Of a DNA stretch of 64,000 bases, positions 1 to 8,624 are shown piece after piece. The position numbers were made by a program, and so were the translations under genes. The notes under the pieces were generated by a model, which made no database searches, was not told the origin of the DNA, and saw only the letters and a list, made by a program, of their open reading frames with translations. Location of the stretch: contig CAZYHZ010000015.1 of NCBI GenBank assembly GCA_964647625.1, positions 1 to 64,000 on the forward strand, read 5' to 3'. The stretch's first letter is position 1. Each line of letters starts with the position of its first letter. The stretch comes from DASRJG01 sp964647625 (GTDB taxonomy: Bacteria > Acidobacteriota > Polarisedimenticolia > Polarisedimenticolales > DASRJG01).

Positions 1-990
1 GGCGGGATCGGCGGCGAGCGCCGCGATCTCTCCGGCGCAGCGAGCCCCGGTGAGGTCGCGATCCTCGACGACGACCGCAGCGCCTGCATCTCGCACCGCC
101 TCGGCGTTGGCGCGCTGGTGGTCGTCGGCGGCGAACGGAAAGGGGACGAGGATCGCGGGACGCCCGGCGGCGGCGAGCTCCGACAGCGTGGTCGCCCCCG
201 CGCGGCAGACGACCAGATCGGCCGCAGCCAGGCGGGCCGGCATGTCGTCGATGAACGGCCGCACGTCGCCGTCGAGGCCGGGGTGCGACGCGAACGCTTC
301 GCGCACGGTGTCGTGCTCGTCGGCGCCGGTTTGATGGACGATGCACGGCGGCGGCGTGAGGCCGGCGAGCGTGGGAAGCGCCTCGACGATCGCGCGGTTG
401 ATCGATCGCGCGCCGCGGCTGCCTCCGAAAACCAGAAGCGACAGCCGCGCCCCGCCGGGAGGCGGGCCGATCGCGGAGAACTCCTTGCGGACGGGATTCC
501 CGGTCACGATGCCGATTCCGGACAGCCGCGCCTTCGCGGCCTCCGAAGGAACGCAAACGGCGGCCGCCCGCGGCGCCAGCCATCGGTTCGTGGCCCCGGG
601 AAAGTGGTTCTGCTCCATCAGCATCGTCGGCACCCGCAGGAGCCACGCGGCGAGAACCGCGGGCCCGGAGGCGTAACCGCCGACTCCGATGACGAGCGCC
701 GGCCGTCGGGAAAGGAACCAGAGCGCGCATCGCGCCACGGCCCAGGCGGCCGCAGCCCCCGCCGCCACGCGGCCGGGCACCGACCGCCTCTTGAGCCCGG
801 AGAGGGGAAGAGTCCGCAGCGGAAAGCCGGATTGCGGCACGAGCCGGACCTCGAGGCCGCGCGCGGCGCCGATGAACTCGATCGCGGCCGCCGCGTGGCG
901 CTCGCGCAGCTCCCGGGCGACGGCCAGCGCGGGAAATAGATGCCCGCCGGTCCCACCACCCGCGAACACGATGTAGGAGCCTTTCGCCAC
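1..990 (-). CDS. murG: MurG, lipid II-forming GlcNAc transferase (3' end cut by window edge)
   Basis: Adds GlcNAc from UDP-GlcNAc to lipid I on the inner face of the cytoplasmic membrane, giving lipid II. The glycine-rich GGGTGGH donor/acceptor loop lies at residues 11-17. Further in, GVGGYASGP and a GGSRGA-like segment match the GT28 fold, and a late segment reading VCRAGATTLSE is the UDP-GlcNAc site. About 330 residues are visible and the last 30 or so lie beyond base 1. The start is a GTG at 988-990, chosen because the family normally begins just before the glycine loop. The gene follows ftsW by 16 nt and ends the visible dcw operon. Identity is secure; the exact start is slightly uncertain. 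Confidence 0.95.
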   Translation of the reverse strand, partial: MAKGSYIVFAGGGTGGHLFPALAVARELRERHAAAAIEFIGAARGLEVRLVPQSGFPLRTLPLSGLKRRSVPGRVAAGAAAAWAVARCALWFLSRRPALVIGVGGYASGPAVLAAWLLRVPTMLMEQNHFPGATNRWLAPRAAAVCVPSEAAKARLSGIGIVTGNPVRKEFSAIGPPPGGARLSLLVFGGSRGARSINRAIVEALPTLAGLTPPPCIVHQTGADEHDTVREAFASHPGLDGDVRPFIDDMPARLAAADLVVCRAGATTLSELAAAGRPAILVPFPFAADDHQRANAEAVRDAGAAVVVEDRDLTGARCAGEIAALAADPA

Positions 991-1006
991 CGACTCACCA
1001 CGCGCC

Positions 1007-2101
1007 TCAGTTGGAGTGCTGCGAGACGTTGAGGATCAAACCCATGACCGCGAACGATGCGATCAGCGAGGAGCCGCCGTAGCTGACGAGCGGGAACGGC
1101 AAGCCCTTGGTCGGGAGCACGCCGACGCAGACGCCCATGTGGATCAACGCCTGAAGGACGATCAACATGGTCCCGCCGAGCGCGACGTAGAACGCGAACC
1201 GGTCCGGAGCGAGCGAGGTCGCGCGCAGTCCGCGCCAGCCGACGAAGCCGACGGCCACGAGCAGGGCGAGCGTCCCGAGCAGGCCGAACTCCTCGCCGAC
1301 GACCGAGAAGATGAAATCGGTGTGCGGGGCGGGCAGGTAGTACGCCTTCTGCTGGCCCATGCCGAAGCCGACGCCGGTCAAGCCGCCGCTTCCGACCGCG
1401 AGCCGCGATTGCGCGAGCTGGAACCCCGCGCCCTGCGTGTCGCTGGCGGGGTCGAGGAACGTCTTGATGCGCTCCATGCGGTACGGCTGGGCGAGGATCG
1501 CGAGACCGACGAACAGCACGCCGGCGGCCGCCGCCATCCCCAGGAACCGGAAGCGCAGCCCCGCGACGAACAACATGACCACGGCCGTCGCGAGCACCAT
1601 CACCGCCGAGCCGAGGTCCGGCTCGATGACGATCAGGAGAACCATCGTGCCGACGAGCGCCGCGACCGGTCCCAAGGTCGAGCGGAGGTCGTTGACCTCG
1701 TCGACGGTGCGGCGCGAGAGCAGGTGGGCGAGGAACACGACCGTCGCGATCTTGCCGAGCTCGGAGGGCTGGAGGCCGAGCGGGCCCAGGCGGAACCAGC
1801 GGTGTGCGCCCCCGGCCGCGGGCATCGCCAGCACGCACAGCAGCGCCAGGAGCGAGACCGCGAACAGCGTCAGCGCAACCCGGCGCTCGTCCAACCGGTG
1901 CAGCGGAAGCGCCATCGTGCCCGCCATCACGAGGATCCCGGCGGCGAGAAACGCCCCGTGACGGACGAGGAAATACGCCGGGTCCTTGCCGAGGCTCATC
2001 GCTATGTAATGCGACGCGCTTCCGACCATGAACAGCCCCACGAACGCGAGCAGGGCCGCGGTCAGGAGGAGCCAATGGTCGAACGAGCGGCGCTTGGGCA
2101 A
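1007..2101 (-). CDS. ftsW: FtsW, SEDS peptidoglycan glycosyltransferase of the divisome
   Basis: Polytopic SEDS-family protein of 364 residues that polymerises lipid II at the septum together with FtsI. About ten hydrophobic segments are visible, and the family signature FPLVSYGGSS lies near the C-terminus. The start is TTG at 2099-2101, supported by a GAGG ribosome-binding site that overlaps the mraY stop six bases upstream. The first in-frame ATG further on would remove the first membrane helix. Only 3 nt separate it from mraY, so murD, which usually sits between these two genes, is absent here. RodA is the alternative name, but the position between mraY and murG favours FtsW. Confidence 0.93.
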   Translation of the reverse strand: MPKRRSFDHWLLLTAALLAFVGLFMVGSASHYIAMSLGKDPAYFLVRHGAFLAAGILVMAGTMALPLHRLDERRVALTLFAVSLLALLCVLAMPAAGGAHRWFRLGPLGLQPSELGKIATVVFLAHLLSRRTVDEVNDLRSTLGPVAALVGTMVLLIVIEPDLGSAVMVLATAVVMLFVAGLRFRFLGMAAAAGVLFVGLAILAQPYRMERIKTFLDPASDTQGAGFQLAQSRLAVGSGGLTGVGFGMGQQKAYYLPAPHTDFIFSVVGEEFGLLGTLALLVAVGFVGWRGLRATSLAPDRFAFYVALGGTMLIVLQALIHMGVCVGVLPTKGLPFPLVSYGGSSLIASFAVMGLILNVSQHSN

Positions 2102-2104
2102 CGG

Positions 2105-3190
2105 CTACCTCAGCTTCAGCGTCGCGAGCCCGAGGAGAGCGAAGATGATCGCGACGATCCAGAAGCGGATCACGACCTTCGTCTCGCTCCAGCCCGACAG
2201 CTCGAAGTGGTGATGCAGCGGCGACATGCGGAACACCCGCTTGCCGCGCGACTTGAACGACGCGACCTGGATGATCACCGAGACGGCCTCGACGACGAAC
2301 AATCCGCCGACAACGACGAGCATGTATTCTTGCTTGATGAGGATGGCGATCGTGCCGAGCGCGCCGCCGAGCGCCATCGACCCGACGTCGCCCATGAAGA
2401 CGTCCGCGGGGTGCCCGTTGTACCAGAGGAAGCCGAGCGCGGCGCCGACCAGGGCGCCGCAGAAGATCGTCAGCTCACCGGCGTCCCTGACGTTCGCGAT
2501 TCCGAGGTAGTCGGCGACGATCGCGTTTCCCGACGCGTAGGCCAGAATCATGAACGTCGTCGCCGCGATGAGGAACGATCCGATCGCCAGCCCGTCGAGC
2601 CCGTCGGTCAGATTGACGGCATTCGAGGCGCCCGTCAGCACGAGCACGACGAAGAACGGGTAGAGCAGTCCGAGCGTCGGCGCGAAGGTCTTGATGAAAG
2701 GAAAGACCAGGCGCGTCGAGAACATCCCCTCATAGGACATCCAGCACAGGAGAAGGCCGATGCCGAGGGACAGCGCGATCTGGAGCGCGAACTTCCCCCG
2801 CGTCGTCAGCCCGAGGCTCCGCTTCCTCGCGACCTTGATGTAGTCGTCCCAGAAACCGATCGCGCCGAAGGCGCAGGTCGACAGCACCGCGATCCACACG
2901 AACGGGTTCCGAAGATCGGCCCACAGGAACGTCGCCGGCACGACGGCCGTCAGCACGAGCAGTCCGCCCATCGTGGGCGTGCCCCTCTTGGACTGATGGG
3001 CGGCCGGGCCGTCGTCGCGGATCTCCTGGCCGATCTGAAAGTGACGCAGGCGCCGGATCAGCCACGGGCCGAGGACGAGCGAGACGACGAGCGCCGTCAG
3101 GATCGCCATCGCGGTCCGGAACGTGATGTAGCGGAAGACGTTGAACACCTTGAATGAGGTGTGCAGCGGATAGAGCAGGTGATAGAGCAT
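2105..3190 (-). CDS. mraY: MraY, phospho-MurNAc-pentapeptide translocase
   Basis: Integral-membrane enzyme of 361 residues, the usual family length, that transfers phospho-MurNAc-pentapeptide onto undecaprenyl phosphate to make lipid I. Diagnostic segments are present: an N-terminal KRGTPTMGG, the central NAVNLTDGLDGLA with catalytic aspartates, and FMGDVGSMALGG. A conserved loop reading PLHHHFE lies near the end. About ten membrane helices are visible. The ATG at 3188-3190 shares one base with the TGA of murF, so translation is probably coupled. The gene is the seventh in the dcw transcript. Confidence 0.97.
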   Translation of the reverse strand: MLYHLLYPLHTSFKVFNVFRYITFRTAMAILTALVVSLVLGPWLIRRLRHFQIGQEIRDDGPAAHQSKRGTPTMGGLLVLTAVVPATFLWADLRNPFVWIAVLSTCAFGAIGFWDDYIKVARKRSLGLTTRGKFALQIALSLGIGLLLCWMSYEGMFSTRLVFPFIKTFAPTLGLLYPFFVVLVLTGASNAVNLTDGLDGLAIGSFLIAATTFMILAYASGNAIVADYLGIANVRDAGELTIFCGALVGAALGFLWYNGHPADVFMGDVGSMALGGALGTIAILIKQEYMLVVVGGLFVVEAVSVIIQVASFKSRGKRVFRMSPLHHHFELSGWSETKVVIRFWIVAIIFALLGLATLKLR

Positions 3191-4581
3191 CAGGCCGCCT
3201 CGCCGCGGCGGGCGATCAGCGCGTCGACGACGTTCTCGAGGCGGACTCCGCGCGAGCCCTTGACGACCACGAGGTCTCCCGGACGGATCAGCCCGGGCAC
3301 GATCTGCGCGGCGTGGGCCGAATCGGAGACGGTGTGGGCCTCGATCCCCGCGCGGCGCGCGGCTTCGGCCGCGTGGCGCGCGAGCGGTCCGACCCCGACG
3401 AGGACGGCGACGTGCGCGGCGGCGGCCATCTCGCCGGCGCGCTCGTGGAAGGCGACGTCGTCCTTTCCCAGCTCGAGCATGTCGCCCATGACCAGCACCC
3501 GGCGGCCCGGGGGCGTGCTCGCGGCCAGAGTGCCGAGCACGGAGGCGAGCGCTTCCGGGTTGCTGTTGTAGGTGTCGTCGACCACGACGACGTCCCCGGG
3601 CAGATGGTTGAGCCGTCCGCGGCCGGGCGCGGCATCGAGGCTCGCCATGGCTTCGAGCGCCGCTGCCAAGGGCGCCTTGCAGGCGACCATGACGGCGGCG
3701 GCGGCGAACGCGTCGCGAGCGGCGTGGGCGCCCCCGATCTTCAGAGACACGTTGTAGCGGCGCTCGCCGTGGCGGAACGTGAGCCCCGCCCCCGGAACGA
3801 ACCGGTCGGCTACGCCGTCGAGCCGCAGGTCGGCCGCGTCGGTGCTGCCGAAGGTCACGCGCGGCCCGGCGTGGCGGGCCGCTTGAACACGGACGTTGCC
3901 GTCGTCCAGGTTGACCACCGAGACGGCGTCTTCGCGAAGCACCGCGAACAGCTCACCCTTCGCCGCCGCGATGTCGTCGACCGATTCGAAGAACTCCAGG
4001 TGGACCGGAAGCACGTTGGTCACGAGCGCGACGTCGGGATCGGCGAGCCGTGCCAGAAACGCGATCTGGCCGGGACCGTTCATGCCGATCTCGAAGACCG
4101 CGGCCTGCGCGTCGTCCGGGCACGAAAGGAGGGAAAGAGGCAGCCCCAGCTCGTTGTTCAGGTTTCCCTTGGTCCGATGGACGCGCAGATTCGCGCCGAG
4201 CCCCGCGGCGACGAGCTCCTTCGTGGTGGTCTTTCCCGCGCTGCCGGTGATCACGACGACGGTGCCCCGGATCTTTCGCCGCGCGTAGGCGCCGCACCGG
4301 GCGAGCGCGGCGGCCACGTCGTCGACCTGGATCATCGCGCCGGGAAAGGGGCCGCCGGAGCTCGGCTTCCGGGCCACGACCGCGAGCAAGGATCCGGCGC
4401 GCGCCGCTTCTCCCACGAACGCGTGGCCGTCGACACGGCTCCCGGGAAGCGCGAAGAACGCGCCGCCGGCCATGAGCTTGCGCGAGTCGATGGCGTACGA
4501 CGACACCGTCGTCGAAGGATCGCCCGACAGGAGCGTGCCGCCGGTCGCCTGGACGAGATCCGCAACGCTAAGCCTCGGCAC
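3190..4581 (-). CDS. murF: MurF, UDP-MurNAc-tripeptide--D-Ala-D-Ala ligase
   Basis: Cytoplasmic Mur ligase of 463 residues that adds D-Ala-D-Ala to the UDP-MurNAc-tripeptide. An N-terminal substrate domain is followed by the ATP loop TGSAGKTTTKE at about residues 112-122, then the KGNLNNELGLPL and FEIGMNGPGQI segments typical of MurF. A C-terminal domain contains DDTYNSNPEA. The frame stays open far upstream of the gene. The GTG at 4579-4581 was chosen because the family motif LSVADLVQATGG follows at once and the start then overlaps the murE stop by 14 nt, in keeping with the rest of the operon. Confidence 0.95.
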   Translation of the reverse strand: MPRLSVADLVQATGGTLLSGDPSTTVSSYAIDSRKLMAGGAFFALPGSRVDGHAFVGEAARAGSLLAVVARKPSSGGPFPGAMIQVDDVAAALARCGAYARRKIRGTVVVITGSAGKTTTKELVAAGLGANLRVHRTKGNLNNELGLPLSLLSCPDDAQAAVFEIGMNGPGQIAFLARLADPDVALVTNVLPVHLEFFESVDDIAAAKGELFAVLREDAVSVVNLDDGNVRVQAARHAGPRVTFGSTDAADLRLDGVADRFVPGAGLTFRHGERRYNVSLKIGGAHAARDAFAAAAVMVACKAPLAAALEAMASLDAAPGRGRLNHLPGDVVVVDDTYNSNPEALASVLGTLAASTPPGRRVLVMGDMLELGKDDVAFHERAGEMAAAAHVAVLVGVGPLARHAAEAARRAGIEAHTVSDSAHAAQIVPGLIRPGDLVVVKGSRGVRLENVVDALIARRGEAA

Positions 4582-6076
4582 GCGACCCTCCGCCGAAGCC
4601 GAGACGGCGCAACGCTTCGCGTGCCACCTGACGGTCGTCGAACGGCTCGACCCTCCCGCCCGTCGTCTGAGTCGTTTCGTGACCCTTGCCGGCGATGAGC
4701 ACTGCATCGCCCTCGTGGGCGGCCTCGAGCGCCCACCGAATGGCGAGCGCGCGATCGACCGTGGTCCGGCAGCGCTCCGGGGCGCCCTCGACCGAGCGCA
4801 CGCCGGCCTCGACCTCGCGCAGGATCTCCGCCGGATCCTCGCTGCGGGGATTGTCGGAAGTGAGCACGATCCGGTCGGCCAGAAGGGCCGCCGCCCGCCC
4901 CATGCCGAACCGCTTTCCGCGATCGCGGTCCCCGCCGCAGCCGAAGACGACGTGAACGCCGCCGGGGGCCAGAGCGCGAACCGCCTCGAGCGCGGCGCCG
5001 AGCGATTCTTCCGTGTGCGCGTAATCGACGAAGACGGCAAACGGCTGGCCCGAGGCGACGGGCTCGAGCCGCCCCGGTACGGAGCGCAAGCTCCCGATTC
5101 CGCGGGCGATCGCCGCGCCATCGAGGCCGAGCGCGATCCCGCACGCGGCGGCCGCGGCGGCGTTCTCGACGTTGAACGCTCCCGGAAGCGGCGTCTGGGT
5201 CTCGAGGCGTCCGGCCGGGGTGCGCAGGACCATCGCGGATCCGGACAGCCCCGACTGCTCGTGCTCGATTCGGACGTCGGCCTCCCCAGCGCGGCCGAAC
5301 GTGAGGATCCGCGCTTTCGTCCTCGCCGCGAGCCGCGCGCCGTGAGGGTCGTCGGACGGAAGGACCGCGGTGTCGCTCGCGCCCAAGCGCTCGAAGAGCG
5401 ACGCCTTCGCATCGAAGTAGGCGTCGTGCCCGCCGTGGAACTCGAGATGGTCCTTCCCGAGATTGAGAAACGCCGCGACCGGGAAGCGCGCGCCGGCCAC
5501 GCGATGCAGCGTCAGCGCGTGCGAGGACACTTCCATGGCGACGATCCGCGCGCCCTCGTCTCGCATCGCGGCGAGCAGCGCGTAGAGGTCGGTGGCTTCG
5601 GGGGTCGTGCGGGAGGCCGGGACTTCTCGATCGCCGAACGCGTAGCCGACCGTCCCGATCCGCCCCGTGCGAACGTTCGCGGCGCTCGCGATCGACTCGA
5701 CCAGATAGGTCACGGTCGTCTTGCCCTTGGTTCCCGTGATTCCCACGAGCGTCAGCGTTTCGTCCGGACGGCCGTGCCACTCGCGGGCCAAAAGCCCGAG
5801 CGCGCGCCGGGCCTCGTGGACGCGGATCCACGGAACGCCGGGTAAAGGCGCCGGCGCTTCGGCCTCGGTGAGGATCGCGGCAGCGCCCTTCGCGACGGCC
5901 TCACGCGCGTGGCGCGCGCCGTCGTCGACCGCGCCGCGGAGCGCGACGAACAGATCGCCCCGCTCGATCGAGCGCGAGTCGAGCTTCACGCCGGACACGA
6001 GGAGGTCCGGCGGAATCGGTGTCAACGGGACGAGACCGGCGCCCGCGCACAGCGATGACAGCGGCCGCGCCGTCAC
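4568..6076 (-). CDS. murE: MurE, UDP-MurNAc-dipeptide--meso-DAP ligase
   Basis: Cytoplasmic Mur ligase of 502 residues that adds the third amino acid of the stem peptide. The ATP loop GTKGKTT lies at residues 115-121, EVSSHAL follows, and the amino-acid selection motif DNPR lies at about 408-411. In characterised MurE proteins DNPR goes with meso-diaminopimelate rather than lysine, so the cell wall is inferred to contain meso-DAP. The GTG start at 6074-6076 overlaps the ftsI stop by four bases (GTGA). That start places the usual N-terminal length in front of the DSR motif of the first domain. Confidence 0.95.
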   Translation of the reverse strand: MTARPLSSLCAGAGLVPLTPIPPDLLVSGVKLDSRSIERGDLFVALRGAVDDGARHAREAVAKGAAAILTEAEAPAPLPGVPWIRVHEARRALGLLAREWHGRPDETLTLVGITGTKGKTTVTYLVESIASAANVRTGRIGTVGYAFGDREVPASRTTPEATDLYALLAAMRDEGARIVAMEVSSHALTLHRVAGARFPVAAFLNLGKDHLEFHGGHDAYFDAKASLFERLGASDTAVLPSDDPHGARLAARTKARILTFGRAGEADVRIEHEQSGLSGSAMVLRTPAGRLETQTPLPGAFNVENAAAAAACGIALGLDGAAIARGIGSLRSVPGRLEPVASGQPFAVFVDYAHTEESLGAALEAVRALAPGGVHVVFGCGGDRDRGKRFGMGRAAALLADRIVLTSDNPRSEDPAEILREVEAGVRSVEGAPERCRTTVDRALAIRWALEAAHEGDAVLIAGKGHETTQTTGGRVEPFDDRQVAREALRRLGFGGGSRAEA

Positions 6077-8193
6077 CGCCGCCTCCGCGCGGACAGCGCC
6101 GCGGGCTTCGGAGCACCGGCCGGCTTGGTGAGCGCCGCCACGGTCACCGCCTGCTCGGCGCGCCGCTTCTTCTCGTCGTCCTGGATCACCGACGGATCTC
6201 CCAGATGGAGCGAGCACGCCTGATCGCGTGCAAGCGCCGTTCCCGGAGCGGGGTCCTGGCGAACGACCATGCCCGCCCCGTCGATTCGCGCCCGATAGCC
6301 TCGGGCGACGAGCTCGGCGACCGCCTCGCGGGCCGATTTGCCACGCAGGTCGGGCACCTGGCCCGGGGTCGTCACGAGCAGGTTGGGCGGCTGGTTGTTG
6401 TCGTCGTCGTGCTTCGGCGCGGCGTCTTTCCTCGCGCGCTTTTTCGCGGCGTCCTTTTCGGCCTTCGCTTTCAGCTCGTCGCGGCGCGCCTGCCACGGGT
6501 CGTCGTCCGGAGGGATCCGGAGATACGCGAGCGCATCCGCCATGATCCTCGAGAACACCGGGGCGGAGACGAGCCCGCCGTAGTAGAAGCCGCCGCGCGG
6601 CGTGTCGAGCACGACGAATCCGACGAGCGCGGGGGACCGCAGCGGACCAAAGCCCCCGAACGACGCGAAGTACTCGTTCTCGGTGTAGACGCCGCTGCCC
6701 GGCTTGACTTTCTTGGCCGTCCCCGTCTTTCCCGCGATGTGATAGCCGGATACTTGCGCCTTCTCGCCGGTGCCCCGCAGGACGACGCCTTCCATCATGT
6801 TCGTCATCGTCGCGGCCGTTCGCGACGAGATCACGCGGCGAGGCGCCGGCGGGTCGGACGGCGCGAACGCTCCGTTCTCGTCTCGCGTGCCGAGCACGAT
6901 GCGCGGAGGAACGAGGACGCCGTCGTTGGCGACCGCCGCGTAGGCTTGAGCGAGCTGCAGCGCGCTGACGGACACCTCGTAGCCGATGGCCATCGCGCCG
7001 GGCGAGGTCGCCGACATCCGGGCCAGCGACGTGATGTTGCCGTTGCGCTCACCCGGAAGCTCGACTTCGGTCTTCCGGCCGAAGCCGAAGCGCACGATCG
7101 TGTCGCGGAGCGCCTCGCGCGGAATGGTGTGTCCGACCTGCACCATGCCGACGTTCGAGGAATGCTCGAGGATCTCGCGCACCGACAGCACGCCGTACTT
7201 GTGCACGTCGGTGTAGGACTTGCCCGCGAACGTGTAAGAAGTGCAGTTGAACCGCTGCTCGGGCGTGACCGTCCCCTGCTCGATCGCCGCCGAGGCGGAG
7301 ATCACCTTGAACGTCGAGCCGGGCTCGAACGTGTCCTGGACGGCGCGGTTGCGCCTCGCATCGGCCGGTCCCTTCCCGTAGGACTGCGGATCGACGGTCG
7401 GACGGTTGGCCAGCGCCAGGATCTGGCCGTTTCTCGGGTCGAGCAGGATCGCGGTGGCCGCCTTCGCGCCCGTGTCCTGCATCGCTTCGTCGAGCTCCCG
7501 CTCGACGATGTGCTGGAGGACGAGGTCGATGGTGAGCACCACGTCCCGGCTGTGCTTGGCCGGCGGGCGCAGCATCTGGAGGAGCATCGTTCCGCGGGCG
7601 TCGCGAGCTGCGACGTACTTGGTCGAGTCGCCCTGAAGGACGTCGTCGAACGTCCGCTCGATTCCCTCGAGCCCCTTCTGGTCGACGTCCGCGAATCCGA
7701 CGACGTGAACGCCGAGCACGCCCTGCGGATAGAAGCGCTTCGGCTCCTCCTGGAACGAGATCGGCCCGCCTTTCCCGATCAGCTTCGGATCGAGCTGCGC
7801 GATCGCGCGCGAGGTCGGCGCGTCGAGGCGACGCTGGAGCCAGACGAACGGCTCGTCGGACGAGAGCAGCGATCGCAGCTCGGATTCAGGCCGCGTCAGG
7901 TACGGAGCGAGAAGGTGAGCCAGGCGCGTAGCGTCCTTCTTCAATCGCTGCGGGTGCGCGTAGAGCGACTCCGTCTTGATGCTGACCGCGAACTCGCGCC
8001 CTTCCCGGTCCACGATCGAGCCGCGCCGGCCCCCGATCTCGATGACCTGCTGATGCTGGCGCTTCGCCTGCGCGCGGAGCGCGTCGGCCTGCACGATCTG
8101 AAGATCGGCCAGCCGGAGCGCCACGATGAGTCCGGCCAGAGCGATTCCCGCCGCAACGATGACGACGCGAGTTCGGATCGAGCTTACGTTCAC
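6073..8193 (-). CDS. ftsI: FtsI/PBP3-type septal transpeptidase with C-terminal PASTA domain
   Basis: Monofunctional class B penicillin-binding protein of 706 residues that cross-links septal peptidoglycan with FtsW. It has a membrane anchor at about residues 8-27 and a PBP dimerisation domain. The transpeptidase motifs are STFK (catalytic Ser293), SSN at 345-347 and KTG at 489-491. A very basic, then acidic, linker at about 570-605 leads to a PASTA domain at 608-665. PASTA-bearing FtsI forms are known from SpoVD-like and other lineages, whereas proteobacterial FtsI lacks it. The start is taken as GTG 8191-8193, directly before the membrane anchor. A GAGGAGG lies about 14 nt upstream, slightly far, so the exact start is not certain. 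Confidence 0.94.
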   Translation of the reverse strand: MNVSSIRTRVVIVAAGIALAGLIVALRLADLQIVQADALRAQAKRQHQQVIEIGGRRGSIVDREGREFAVSIKTESLYAHPQRLKKDATRLAHLLAPYLTRPESELRSLLSSDEPFVWLQRRLDAPTSRAIAQLDPKLIGKGGPISFQEEPKRFYPQGVLGVHVVGFADVDQKGLEGIERTFDDVLQGDSTKYVAARDARGTMLLQMLRPPAKHSRDVVLTIDLVLQHIVERELDEAMQDTGAKAATAILLDPRNGQILALANRPTVDPQSYGKGPADARRNRAVQDTFEPGSTFKVISASAAIEQGTVTPEQRFNCTSYTFAGKSYTDVHKYGVLSVREILEHSSNVGMVQVGHTIPREALRDTIVRFGFGRKTEVELPGERNGNITSLARMSATSPGAMAIGYEVSVSALQLAQAYAAVANDGVLVPPRIVLGTRDENGAFAPSDPPAPRRVISSRTAATMTNMMEGVVLRGTGEKAQVSGYHIAGKTGTAKKVKPGSGVYTENEYFASFGGFGPLRSPALVGFVVLDTPRGGFYYGGLVSAPVFSRIMADALAYLRIPPDDDPWQARRDELKAKAEKDAAKKRARKDAAPKHDDDNNQPPNLLVTTPGQVPDLRGKSAREAVAELVARGYRARIDGAGMVVRQDPAPGTALARDQACSLHLGDPSVIQDDEKKRRAEQAVTVAALTKPAGAPKPAALSARRRR

Positions 8194-8237
8194 GACGGCC
8201 GGGGTCCCCTCCTCGCGCGCACGGTGGGCGCCTCGGA

Positions 8238-8624
8238 TCAGCGTGGATGAAGCGGGTGAGGCGGATGAGGCGCGTTGATCTCGCCCTTGGCGACGACCAC
8301 GACGTGCGACGCCGGCGCGTGCTCGAGGCCCAATCGGGCGCCGGCGCTCTTTTCGACCTCGGGGAGCGACTCCAGAGCGTCCTTCTCGATCGTCAGCCGA
8401 TGCTCCCATTCGACGAGCTGGACCTCGCGACCGCGGGCTTCCTCGATCGCGTAGCTCGTTTGAACGAAGCTCATCGTCTGGAGGAGGTAGATCGCGAGCG
8501 GAACGATCGCGACCGCGACGCCCAGGATCAGGCGGAAAACCCACCGCGCGCTGCGGTGGTCGACGTCGCGATGCACGGGAACGTTGCGCCAGCCGGGACC
8601 GGTCGCGGCGATGGATCGACTCAT
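8238..8624 (-). CDS. ftsL: FtsL-like bitopic divisome protein
   Basis: Small protein of 128 residues with a basic cytoplasmic N-terminus, one membrane helix at about residues 29-48, and a periplasmic helical stretch with heptad-like spacing from about 50 to 95. FtsL sequences diverge strongly, so the call rests on this topology and on the position between rsmH and ftsI, the standard ftsL slot. FtsL bridges FtsB and FtsQ and helps activate FtsWI. Its ATG directly abuts the rsmH stop (TAGATG). The C-terminal tail is rich in His and Pro and is probably disordered. Confidence 0.85.
   Translation of the reverse strand: MSRSIAATGPGWRNVPVHRDVDHRSARWVFRLILGVAVAIVPLAIYLLQTMSFVQTSYAIEEARGREVQLVEWEHRLTIEKDALESLPEVEKSAGARLGLEHAPASHVVVVAKGEINAPHPPHPLHPR

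Noticed and set aside
1016..3157. Long open frame on the plus strand opposite ftsW and mraY
   Set aside because: Composition is Arg/Glu/Asp-rich with no domain, it lies antisense to two certain genes, and such frames are expected in GC-rich DNA.
3190..5412. Upstream extension of murF to 740 codons
   Set aside because: The extra part is antisense-like nonsense overlapping murE in another frame; family length and motifs put the start at 4581.
6019..8250. 743-codon plus-strand open frame opposite ftsI
   Set aside because: Antisense shadow of a secure PBP gene, low-complexity Arg-rich translation and no start signal.
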